This document shows positions 1 to 10,386 of a stretch of 64,000 nt of DNA, piece by piece (within the stretch, counting starts at the first letter, position 1; each line of letters begins with the position of its first letter). The notes under the pieces are model-generated. The model made no database searches. It saw nothing but the letters and a program-made list of their open reading frames with translations, and had not been told where the DNA came from. The stretch is from Rhexocercosporidium sp. MPI-PUGE-AT-0058 (lineage: Eukaryota; Ascomycota; Leotiomycetes; Helotiales), in the NCBI GenBank assembly GCA_020746875.1, contig JAGTJL010000010.1, positions 248,001 to 312,000 of the forward strand. The letters are read 5' to 3'. The translations under genes and the position numbers were made by a program.

Positions 1-2
1 GC

Positions 3-528
3 GTCATTCAAGCTATGATCGACAAGTGGTTTGACATCGGCAAGGTGATGCCCGAAAATCCACAAACATGGAAGGCATCGGAGGAATTGGAGAAATACTG
101 TGCGACTCTACAGGGGCAATGCATCGAGGCTGATGCCATCAAGGAAATGAAAGGCATGATCACGCGTCAAGTCGCCAGAACTTTGCGAGACGAGCAACAG
201 GAGCAAAAGCTGCTTGACGACATTGAGAAGAACTTTTCCATCTCCACAACACCAACCAAGAAACAAAAGAGAGTCGCTTCAAGCAAGCTGGAAGGGGAAA
301 TCAAGAAAGCAAAGATGATTCATTCAGAATACAACAAGCTCAAGGCCATGGCCAGTGGGATCAGGAAGAAATCGGAGACGTACATTCCAAAAGTATGGTG
401 CATTAGAACCACCGCCGGAAATTATACTGGATCCTCTCCTGAGCGACGGTGACGATGAAGAGGAAGATGATCAAGATCTACCTCTTGAATTTAGCGGAGA
501 ACCCGACGAGGATTCGCCAGTGAACTGA
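3..528 (+). CDS. Hypothetical protein, 3' end of a gene cut by the window edge
   Basis: The reading frame is already open at base 3, and the first Met is at 15. I do not recognise the protein. It is rich in Lys and Glu, looks helical (a run of charged heptad-like sequence at about residues 40–115) and has a basic TPTKKQKR patch. The frame stops at 452, but an overlapping frame continues from about 400 as PPPEIILDPLLSDG followed by a very acidic tail, ending with TGA at 526–528. A 52-nt intron at 355–406 (GTGGGA…CATTAG) joins the two frames in phase. Its donor is weak, so a one-base sequence error is an alternative explanation. It may be the tail of a nuclear or transposon-derived protein, but nothing in it proves that. 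Confidence 0.45.
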
Positions 529-659
529 TCCCTCGCATCTCTTAGCCGCAGGAAATATTCACTTGAAACGAAGACTGAGAATAACATCTGTGTTTGCTCT
601 TCTATCGGCCAACTATTTACACTAGTACAGGGGACATAGGAAAGGATCGAAGGAGGCGT

Positions 660-1461
660 CTACAGCACCGAAAGGTCGCCGAACTTCTCCTATAAGGAAG
701 TCAATAAGCTGCCATAGAAACAGGAGAGGGTGTTTTCAATGGCCAAACGTACCTTGTAGCCTGGTACAGACCAGCGTCCCTTGGAAACGAGTTGGGCCGT
801 CTTCTCATCGATGTCTGGGCGGGCAGCAGCAACTTCGTCCTAAAGGCACATAGCAAATCAGTCTCATCCCTTGAATCCCATCCCATCAATGCAGTGATAC
901 ATACCACAGTGAGGTCCTCAAATGGTCTCGCTTCCTCAATATTCTTCAATGTAGCAGCCAAATCCTTCAACTCCAAATCCACACGTCCCTTCGTCTCCTC
1001 GGCGTTCTTCACAGCCTGTGCCTCGAAAGCCTCAATGGCCTTGATCTGTCTGCCAACATCGTAGGTCGCGGGCTTGAATGTGGCAAAATGCTTCTCGATC
1101 TCTTCGACCACGGCTTGGTTCTTCAGGACGGACTTGTAGTGCGCGAAGTCGACCTTCGATGGCTGCTCCGAAAGGATCTGAACGCGACGACGAGCATCCT
1201 CGTTGCGCTTCTTGAAGGCCTGGAGGGACGCGGCGGTTTGGCCACGAAGACCGAGAGATTGGGTGACTTTCGCCCAGTCGAGCTTGAGTGCTGCACTTCG
1301 CTGTGAGGATAAATCTGTTAGCTGGGTGTCCTGAAGAGGAGGTGCGACATTCGGCACATCTCGGAGGTGGTTGTCAATTGAGACACTTCTCCTGAGCGTG
1401 GCAGAAGCTTCACAGATGGATTCGGAATCAATTGAGCGATTGAACTTACTCCGGCTGCCAT
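660..1461 (-). CDS. ATP7: ATP synthase subunit d, mitochondrial (Atp7), four exons
   Basis: This is the peripheral-stalk (stator) subunit d of mitochondrial F1Fo-ATP synthase, on the matrix side of the inner membrane. Exons are 1461–1450, 1300–905, 839–753 and 689–660, giving 174 aa, the usual length for filamentous fungi. The tiny first exon encodes MAAG. Exon 2 then reads [12 protein letters not shown], and the family-typical [28 protein letters not shown] and ARPFEDLTV follow; exon 3 starts [11 protein letters not shown] and exon 4 gives EKFGDLSVL. All three introns are GT–AG (GTAAGT, GTATGT, GTACGT donors) and keep phase. The 149-nt first intron is open in frame and inflates simple ORF calls upstream. 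No separate cleavable presequence is obvious. Confidence 0.95.
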
Positions 1462-1951
1462 TTTGATGTGATTGGGAGGATTGGGGAGTGGAGAGTTGCG
1501 TTGAAGCGTCGTCAAAAGCTGGAGAGCTTCGGCAAAGAGCTAATTCTTTAATCACGTGATTGAGTACACCCAAAACATTCCGGGCTCCCTCGAACCCTGC
1601 GTATATTTCTCTGCAGTGCTTTGAGTACAACTCTACATTCCAGCTTTACCAATTTGATTTTGATTCTTCCTTGAGATGTAGATTATCGCATAGAGTTTTC
1701 TGAGCTGCTAACAGATTGATACCTTAGAAGTTTATTAATTGCACATTACACGTTCACCCGTATCACAGGGGAAATCAAAGTTGAAGAGAAAATGTGTAAA
1801 GTCCTGAGCATGTGGAATTGGAGTCCACTGGTGCTTTTCAGAATACATGTTTTCAGATGTAGATGCAAGCTATGCATTTTCCATCAAACCTCTTCCAACC
1901 AGCCTGGTTCAGTCCTGAAGCAAGACTGACAGGACGAGCTACCTAATCACC
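1462..1951. other. Intergenic, ATP7 promoter side and EGD2 3' side
   Basis: 490 bp between two minus-strand genes. It must contain the ATP7 promoter and 5' UTR and the EGD2 3' UTR. I see no gene, repeat or clear site in it. Confidence 0.5.
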
Positions 1952-2797
1952 CTATATGCTTAGAGCCATAATAGAGTTGACTATATCATTGTCGTTCTCC
2001 TTCAATGCCTTGACAGCCTTGTTTCGCGAGACGCTGGCTTGGGTCATGACCAATTCGATATCCTTGTCCTCGAGTCCAGAAGCATCGACCTCCTCTCCGT
2101 CATCCTCATCGTCCTCCTTCTTGTCCTCACTGGTATCAATAGCCTTGCCCTTGCCGTGATCGTGGCCAGAGTGATCGTGTCCAGAGTGATCATGTCCAGC
2201 GTGGTCGTGAGACTCAGCGGCAGCGAGCTGTTGGGCAGCGGATGCTTGGGCTTGGGAGTTCAAGTCCTCGATCTTGGCCTCACCGAAGACGCTGGTTTCA
2301 TATTAGTTGAGTACTTATGGAACGTATCGGGGTAGCTTACATGTAGGTGTTGGATGAAGGAGACTTGTAGACCTCCGGTTGGTTGATGACGAATAGGATC
2401 TGTAGACGTGAAGATTAGTATAAAGTCCTAAAATAACATTCCCATGCAGCAACGTTTCCCGTAGCATTGCAGTCCCATTGCGGTGTAGCCAATGTCCAAT
2501 ACCACCGCAGCACCCAGGAGCAAATAGAAGCTCTTAGGGCAGCTCGGGAGCACTCACATTCTTTGGTCTTCTCAAGGTAACACGGGTGATACCTGGAACC
2601 TTGACAAGGCCGAGCTTCAGGATTGACTTGCGCGCCTTCTTCTCGTTGCGAGAGTGGACGATTTGGCCCTCCGCGGGGATTCCAGCCTCAGCAGCCTCTC
2701 CCTCGGAGTCAGAGCTATCGGATCCCTCATCCTCTGCGGTGACATTCTTGGAGACGACCTCATCATCTGGAAGCTCTTCAATACGTGGGTTCGACAT
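1952..2797 (-). CDS. EGD2: Nascent polypeptide-associated complex subunit alpha (Egd2)
   Basis: This is the alpha subunit of the ribosome-associated NAC heterodimer, which shields nascent chains and affects targeting. Three exons (2797–2558, 2399–2341, 2291–1952) give 212 aa. Residues about 1–45 are acidic (EELPDDE…DSSDSEGE). The NAC domain follows: [14 protein letters not shown], then [14 protein letters not shown] at the end of exon 1, [20 protein letters not shown] in exon 2, and [20 protein letters not shown] in exon 3. The C-terminal UBA domain is [20 protein letters not shown]…NSIMALSI. Between the NAC and UBA domains lies a His/Asp/Gly repeat ([16 protein letters not shown]…) and then an acidic run. 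Introns are phase-consistent GT–AG. The fold and role are well established for the family; the role of the His-rich insert is not. Confidence 0.95.
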
Positions 2798-3444
2798 GGT
2801 GGGTGGTATGTCTGTTGTGGAGAGTGCAGTTAGCAAATTGAAGCTGGGTAGTTCATTTTCGAATTTTCTCGTGTGCGCTTCCACCCCGCAGAGCTTGCAG
2901 ATTTGCAGAGATGGACGAGAGCACTGATCTTCCTTTCGACTCCGTACAATTAGGGTGGACTGACCTTGGGTATGGAGGGTGAAAGGGAGGTGGTTGTTCA
3001 AGTCTCGTTGAATGTCCAGATGATGAAGCTTTTAGGGTTGCGAAATTCGCTAAGATTTAGGTCACCGGAATGGCGATCTGGAGAGGTAGATGTTGATGGC
3101 AACAAAGCAACCTCGAAAAAAGGATGTCAATTTAGAAAGTGGTGGCTTAGTTGTCTAGTGAATTTACAAACATTATGGCATACTTCGAACGACAGGTTTT
3201 GAGATTTGGGACTTAGATTCACGTTCAATTACATTCCATGTTGAGCACATGATTCCTTACAGAAGCACCAGCCAGACCAGGCTATCATAGTAAATTATTC
3301 CTTGGAAAGCACTTCATTGTCTTTTTGAAGTCCATATGCTCAGACGCCTGTCAAATTTGACGTAGGATACAAAGCTTCCCGAGAAGCAAAGGAATCCAGC
3401 AACCCAATGCAGTCATGATCGCAACCCCAAACCAGCAGAACCCT
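2798..3444. other. Intergenic, EGD2 promoter side and RPL14 3' side
   Basis: 647 bp. Short open frames here are antisense or non-conserved in appearance. No RNA gene or repeat was recognised. Confidence 0.5.
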
Positions 3445-3952
3445 CTAAGCCGCAGCCTTAACCTTTGCCAACGACTTTCGGACCTCGAATCGCTGTTGCT
3501 TTCTCAATCTCATGACCTTGAATCTCTCGAAATCCGTAAGAGCCTTTCTACGCTCCTTCTGGCTGCGCTTCTTGGCCCAGGCACTCTCTTGCCACTTCGC
3601 CTCGATTCCGGCCTTCTCCCATTGCGCCTTGACAACACCAGTTCGGGCAGCTCTTGGGAGCTTGTCGAGGACGAGGGGGGTGAGGATAACTTTGGAAAGG
3701 GCGATCGATTGGCGTGGTACGGCGGTCTTGGTGTCTGTGGATGGTCCGTCGATAAGAGCCTACATTTCAATCAGTCCTCGCGCTCCCACCTCCCAGATGT
3801 GCCAGATCCCCAGCAGGGCAACGTACGCGCTTGTGGTCGATGATCTCGACGATGGTAGCCAACTTTCCCTCCGCAGGTCCCTCAGCAATGAGAACAACTC
3901 GGCCGACCTCCACCAGTCTCCATGACGATGCCTTGATCTCAGCGTCTCCCAT
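3445..3952 (-). CDS. RPL14: 60S ribosomal protein L14 (eL14)
   Basis: A structural protein of the large cytosolic ribosomal subunit. Two exons (3952–3827, 3759–3445) encode 146 aa. The N-terminal KOW-like barrel reads [20 protein letters not shown] then [19 protein letters not shown]. Exon 2 continues [20 protein letters not shown] and ends with the basic tail [19 protein letters not shown]…KVKAAA. The 67-nt intron has a GTACGT donor and TAG acceptor and interrupts after the IIDHKR codons, in phase 0. The length matches fungal eL14. The Met at 3952 directly precedes the conserved GDAEIKAS start. Confidence 0.95.
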
Positions 3953-5254
3953 TTTGATAATTCTGAATGGCGCGTGTTAGTTGAAGGCCTGGAGTGCGGA
4001 AGAATATCGAGGAAACGTACTGGGCGATGTTGTCGTGGGTGTCGATTTGGATTGAAGTTGTCGCTGGTTCGGAAGACGATTTCAGAAAAGGCCTTGGGTG
4101 GAGATTGTGTAGCGACATTGAGCCCTAAAATTTTAGTTCATGCCTGAGGCGCGTATGCATTAGCGTCAACAGCCGCCTTAGCGCCAAAAAGTCAAGCTTG
4201 AGGACTTCAAAACCGCGAGCGAGAACTTCTTGAACCTCTTCATCTACAGCATCTTCATTCAATTTACCGCCTCCTATTCCACACAACATGCACGCTCTCG
4301 ACCGAGTCTGCAATGCCACGGATGCTTCGTAAATAGCTTATCTGTAAGTTTAGCTGCATTTTTCATTCCATCTCTCTATTACATGATGATATAATTTGCG
4401 ATCGACTCCGATGTGTTGGGCCCTCGCCGGGGTACTATAGCACCCGGAAGGATGAGATTCATTCTTACATATACTGAACTTTGTCTACAAATTCACAACT
4501 TTGTCCCGTCTTGTTGTTGGGGAGCAGCTGGCTAATTCGTCGAAGAACCTAGGATCTTGAGCGAGCTTCGAACGGCCTCCAACGTCTATGCCTATGCTCT
4601 CTGCACTCTCGGGCGACCTTCTGCTGTACATACTTTCGAGAACTACACACAGTCAAACACGAGGATCGTGGTTCGCAGGCAATGGTAAGCGCGATTCTTC
4701 ATTCCTTTTCGCAACCTTCAGTTGCAACCCCTCGAGCAATGATTAAAAAAAACGCACTGAAAATAGTGAACTCTTCGGAGTCATGAACATTTCTAACCAA
4801 GATCACTGAGCTACCCCAACCCAAGTCACAATTTTTCTTCAGCAGAAATTCCAAGCCGTTTTACTGACTTGTCAATTACAGGAAGTCCATACCATTCATC
4901 CAACAAATGTGCTTCGTCTATCCATTCAGCCAATAAGTTTCCCAGCATCCAAGTGGATGCCTTCGAGTCTTCATTCAAGACTACTTGACATTTCACTAGT
5001 GTCCTGAAGTTCAGCATAGTTTTAAATAATATCAATCATTGCATACATCGTTTCTTGTTTCTCTGAGATCGTGAATCTCTCTGTCTGCCTCTAAATTGTC
5101 TCACGATGTCTAGTTCTGCTCAAATGTCATGATGCCATGGGTCTCATGACGCACCGATCAAAATCTAATCATACGAAGGATGCAACTCAGCACCCCCATT
5201 TTCTAGAAAACCCTCCCCCAAAATCGACATCTAAACCTCACCCCCCCACTTCAG
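3953..5254. other. 1.3 kb intergenic without a recognised gene
   Basis: Lies between the RPL14 5' end and the methyltransferase 3' end. Short ORFs at 4125–4319 and 4826–5035 (both minus) have no recognisable domain, and neither joins a plausible neighbouring exon. I see nothing else supportable. Confidence 0.4.
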
Positions 5255-8200
5255 TCATTCAATCAACTCCGGCCCCTCAATCCCATCAACCTTCTCCAAG
5301 TCTGCCTTGATACTGCCAAACAATACCTTTGCCACGACCGGCGGTACCGCATTCCCTATCTGCTTCTTCACATAATTTCCTCTAAACACATGTCCGGTCG
5401 GGAAGCCCTGCAAACACGCATACTCTCGCAACGTCAAATCCCTCATGCCAGACGGATGGTAGTTCTGGCCGCCCGAGGTCGTCATAGCGCGAGGCAGGAT
5501 CTTGGATCCATCCCACGGCGGCATGTACCTATCTGGTACCCACATGACAGAGTTGATGTCATGGTCTGCGGCTCCTAATTCTATGGACTTGAGCGTAGTG
5601 TTGACAGAGACGTGTGGGAGAAGGTCTAGTGGCCCAGAGCCAGGGGCAGAGTGAGTCGGGAGAGGCATCCTGGGGAGAGCTTCACCGGGGCTATGGTTGT
5701 CAACATGGCTTGGAAATGAGATCCAGGTTGAGGTATGCTTACCATGAAGCAATGACAATCAATCTCATTCGTCGTTGTGGCAATCCCTACTCAGGTCAAT
5801 CACACGCCTTTCATCATCATGAATGGAAGACCGAAAGGCGACTTACCCACTGAGCCAACGGCACAATGGCCCACCGAACTGAGAAATCATGCGTCGTAAA
5901 CATCTGAATCAGAGCATTGAAATAAAACCTAAACCTCGGACACGCAATGCCAAAAGTTTGCTCCAGCGTCACGATTCTCGGCCTCGACACATCAATAACC
6001 ATCTGCACCGCAAACAAGCTCGCAACATTCATCTCATCATCCACACCCTCGATCGTGTGAGCCGGCGAGAAGAACTGGCATGGAGGAGACAGGTGCAGGA
6101 TGTCGACTTTCATCATGTCGGGCTGTCCGTTGTCGGCTGCTCGTTGGGCTTGGTCGACAAACTCGTGAGCGGCCATTTGATAGCAATGTGAGTAGGGGAA
6201 GTTGGCGCGCCAGGTGAGACAAGCATGTTTGTTGAAATCGAATCCCCATTTCAGGCGGAGACCTGCCATTGTTGCGCCGCGAGATGAACCGCCCCCACCG
6301 CAGAAGGCGTCACCGTACGTATAGGTTTGGCCAGCGATTCTGTTGTGAGGAGGATTAGGGATCTGGAGGGATCGTCGAGGCGCTTTGGCCGGGCTTGGAT
6401 TGGAGAGATCTGATGAAATGAGGTCGATTATTTGAGGTAAATCGGACGAGAGATCTATCGTTTGAGGGAAACAGTCTTTTGGCGTTGATGGTTGATCAAT
6501 CGCCATGGGGCTTCCTCTAACGAAGGCTCGAAGGTTAATTCTTGCAACTCCTTCCCTGGTTTCTTCAACTCCATCACTTCCATGTCGCCGGATGCGTTTG
6601 GTGGGTGGGTTAGGGGACAGAGTTGTTCCTGAGGATTCGGGACTCGTGGCGCTGTGGTTTCGCTTTCCTTTTCTCTTTGTAAAACTTCCAAAGGCTTGGG
6701 AATCCATTTCTTCGTCGTCTAGAATGACCACATGATTGGCCATATCGGAGTTAGAAATCGTCTCTGGTCTTGGTCCACTAGCTTGACTGATAGGATTTGT
6801 TCCTGGTCTGTCCGGGTCCATAACGACATCTTTAGGTTCCCAAGATGGTCTGTATGCACCTCCAAGCACAGTCTCCCCTCGCCACTGAGTCCTACGATCT
6901 TCATCAGAAATCTCAAATCCAGGCGTACATTCATCAGCTCTCAATCTTTCCATCGTCCGCTCCTTGTAGACATTATGGTGCCTATCCGCAGCAGAAGCAT
7001 AAGTGCAAGTGTACTTCCACCTAACAGTCAGCCCTCCCTCCTGAGCCGCATGCTCCTTATTGCGAAACTCATTCGGATCGCAATTGCGAGCCAGCGGGAA
7101 CTTCTGGTTCGTGAAGCGGACACTGCGTACCCTTTCGAAATCGTCGAGACTTACTTCGACGGTGCTCTGCTCGGTAGGAACTCGTGGATCATCCTGGTCA
7201 ACTTCAAGGAAAAGGACGACTTCGTTGAGTTTCTTCTCAAGAAGCCCATTGAGTTCTCTTGCACGTTGAAGTCGATGACCTCGAATCCGGATTTCTTGAG
7301 ACTCGGTGTTATGGAGGATATCTTTGATTCGGATGAAGCTTTGGTCTTTCAGCTCGATCGTCTTGTTAGCTTTCAACGTGACATCTTTTCCACGGGTAGT
7401 ATTGGCAATTCGCTGCCATGGGCCGACGATACTTGGATTTCGGCGCTCGTATTGGATTGTTGACTTCTTTCTGCGTCGTTTTTGGGCTTCAATTTCTTGT
7501 TCGTAGACTTCTTCAATTTGTAACATCTCTGGACCTTCACCGGCTGCATCTTCGAGACTCTCGAGGTCTATTATCTCGCCTTGATATTTTGGTTTAGGAG
7601 TCTGCTCTAAGCTGTCTTGGAGTGTTGGTGAATGTTCTTGAGGCGAGGATTGCAATGTCTGATCTGGATCGTCCAGGATGATGAAATCCACGCTACTTGC
7701 TCCCTGGTGGTGTGACATTGAAAAGCTGGACATGCTATTGGATTGGCTTCTCCAACCGCCAGCTTGGGATTTGGATGCTCTCGATTGTCCTATGTCCATC
7801 ACAACATCTTCTTCCCCCAGTTGAGTTGGTCTTCGGCTACTTCCACACCGTCCCATTTCCACTCCCAGTCCCATCTCAACATCCTGATCATCGAGCTGGA
7901 TAGGCTGTTGAGCACTTCCCGTAAAAGACGACATGTCAGACCTCGGTAATGGGCATCTTGTGAAAGACTGAGAGGTGCCAAGGCACTCCGAGCGATTCCT
8001 TTGGGATGCAGTGACATGCTTCTGGCTCGTACTCAAGGACTTCGATGTTTTGAATCCCCAGTTAGGAGCTTGGAATGTAGAGTTGATGCGAAAAGTGCTT
8101 CTGTTTGGTTGGCTTGGGCGTGATCCTCGCATGCCCAGGGGCATGGCTCTGGGACCTATGTATGTGGTTGGTGGGAGATCTTCATCGATGCTTTGACTAT

Positions 8201-8486
8201 TGGGAGGGGGTTTGGATGATGGCACTGTTAGAGATGTTAGTTGTTAGTCTTGAGAAAGAAGAGTTGTGGAGGCTCAGACAGCGTTGACTGGAAATAAAAT
8301 TGGATGTTGGATACCTTTGATTTCAAGGGGGGAATATTAAAAGAGGGACGGTGGTAAGTAGAACTTGGACTTACGGAAATCTGCGATCTCGATGTCCCCA
8401 TCTTGATCATGATCATGATCGTCATCGTCATCTATCAGGATGAAAGCATCGTCATCAATCACCAGGGCATCTCGAACGCCGGCCAT
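5255..8486 (-). CDS. rid: Cytosine-5 DNA methyltransferase, RID/Masc1 type
   Basis: A putative 5-methylcytosine methyltransferase of the fungal RID/Masc1 group, tied to repeat-induced point mutation (RIP) in Neurospora and to methylation-induced premeiotically in Ascobolus. Four exons (8486–8375, 8224–5847, 5786–5743, 5690–5255) give 989 aa. About 600 N-terminal residues are low-complexity, with a BAH-like stretch (KKLNEVVLFLEV…VRSVRFTNQKFP). The catalytic domain has motif I DAFCGGGGSSRG, motif IV PPCQFFSPAHT with the catalytic Cys, motif VI as LEQTFG in place of the usual ENV (a mark of this group), motif VIII GLPQRRMRLIVIASC assembled across two small introns, and motifs IX–X REYACLQGFP and KQIGNAVPP. 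All junctions keep phase. Nuclear action is expected. It is divergent from ADE4 across 1.9 kb. Homology is strong; RIP activity is inference. Confidence 0.93.
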
Positions 8487-10386
8487 TTGGTCGAAATGTT
8501 AAAGTCCAGGTCGCTCGTGAGGTGAGCTAAGATTGGCTAGGCTCAATTACTATTCGTTGACAGGTCTTTCATTCAAAGAGTTGACTTCGTTGCTAAGTTA
8601 AACATAGTTAATATAGGCGAGTCCGTAACATCTTCGAATGTTGCGAATAATTCGAGGAACAGAGGAGCAGGTTATGGAGGTGTTGGAAAGAGAAGGAAGC
8701 GAAGTTGGTACCTAGCAGTTCTCGAAGTGTAGGGAAGAAGACTTCCTTGAGCGCGCCGAGAAGACTAGCAAGTGAATGAAGGATTCCTCTTAGAATGCCT
8801 TCATGAACGCAGTTGATTTGAGCTCAGCTCGGGGTTCTGAATTTCCTCAAAACTTGGAGTCTTGGAAAGAGGAGCAGTTTGAAGTTATAAAAGGACGAAG
8901 CTTTGTTGTGGCTTCTCTCTCTCAGCTCAACGCCAGACCAAAATATGCAAGATCCAAGACTTTGTTGTTTCCATTTCAAGCCTCAGGATCATAGAAGGGA
9001 GATTATTAGGGAAAGTTGGTGGTGTGTAAAGGGGGTTTCTCTTACAGATATCACATCAGGCCTGTCTTTTGTGGGGATTCAGGGTGTCTGCAGGTAAATA
9101 TTAGGTGGGTTGAATAGGGGTTGACAATGTGCTCTATTGTCAGCCTTTGTACGCTATTTGCAGAGAGATAAGAGTGAATTCATTATAAGAAAAGTTGCGT
9201 CTGCTTTGGACAGACTTTCGTTATAGGAGTCTATTGCGAGACCAATGGGCTTTGAGACGTTGTTGTGATCTGGAGATGTCGTTCACGGATTGAAGCTTGC
9301 AGAAAGAAAGCCAACATTTGATTAGCTAAAGGTGATTAAATGAGTAAGTGAAGGGAACAGAGTGAGATGTGATAGATGGTACGGGAGTGCACTCCGTACT
9401 TTCACTTGAACGGCACTTTTCACAAACTTGCAGCCTACCAATGAGTAAATCAATGGCATTATTCGAGGAAAGAAAGCACAAACACGGCAAATGACAACTA
9501 TAGGTCCTACGGCAATTTAATGCTCAAAACCAAAGTAACCTTTAATTATGGATTTTAAATTGAATGACGCTGAAAGCTACTCACCCTGATGTTGTGAAGT
9601 TCTCCATTAGTTCTGAGGCAGGGGGAGAAAGCGAAGAAAAGCCGTTCCACAGGCTAGCGTAGACTTCAAATGATTGGCCAATCAGCATCAGCATCACCCT
9701 GATGCATATGCATGCAGAATATGCATTATCACCTTTGGAACCGTAGCAGAAGAAGAAAAAATGAACGCTCACGAGAGTCGAGCAAGAGTCAAGCAAGTCA
9801 GTCCTCCACGACGTCGTGCTTTGTAACCCCATGAACCCCACCATGTGGCTTGGCGGAGCTGCACCGGCAGAGGCAAAGGGCGAGAAATAGCCGAAGTGGC
9901 AGACTTAAAAATTAGGATTCCGACTTTCGAACTTGCAATAAAATAAACTTACAAAATGTGTTCGTCGACTTCGAGTCCCCCCTTCCACGCTCCGCCATCT
10001 TGCAATCCACGGTCGAAGCCCAGATTCAATCTTGGGCTCCATTCTCCTCCTGATTGAGAGTGCAGGTCTCCTTTGGCTTTTGCCTGTCACCTTCCCTCTA
10101 CAGACTGTCATCATTCCCTTATCCGTGGTTTTCACCAACAATCTGCTTGCAGAGCTACAAAATAGTGAGTAAACGCGTTTCCATGTGCGTTTTTGTTTTA
10201 CTAGGTCTGGGTTATGATGATGAATATAAAAAAGATGTTAGACTACAGAGGTTGCAAGACTGTGCTGATAATCAAATTTGCTGAACCCCACCTTTTCTGT
10301 TCCTCCACGCTGTAGAAGCTCTATGCGTGGCTATACTGACGGGAATCAATAGGCTTTAGCCTCAATCTTCTTTCTAGACTGCCAAC
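8487..10386. other. 1.9 kb divergent promoter region, rid / ADE4
   Basis: No coding region was recognised. It must carry the promoters of both flanking genes. GAGTCA at 9786–9791 is the reverse complement of TGACTC, the core bound by Bas1/Gcn4 on yeast purine genes, but one 6-mer is weak evidence. A likely 5' UTR intron of ADE4 sits at its right end. Confidence 0.4.
10165..10352 (+). other. Probable 5' UTR intron of ADE4
   Basis: A GTGAGT donor at 10165, a branch-like CTATACTGAC at about 10331–10340 and an AATCAATAG acceptor at 10352 lie just upstream of the ADE4 start codon at 10387. The stretch has stops in all frames. Nearby TTTAG and TTCTAG are alternative acceptors. RNA reads would decide. 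Confidence 0.4.

Noticed and set aside
4125..5035. Short minus ORFs at 4125–4319 and 4826–5035
   Set aside because: No recognisable domain and no phase-compatible partner exons.
6732..7463. 243-codon plus ORF inside the methyltransferase
   Set aside because: Shadow of the methyltransferase exon 2 on the opposite strand; the minus frame has the conserved motifs.
9780..9795. GAGTCA as a firm Bas1/Gcn4 operator for ADE4
   Set aside because: A single 6-mer about 600 bp from the ATG is expected often by chance; kept only as a remark.
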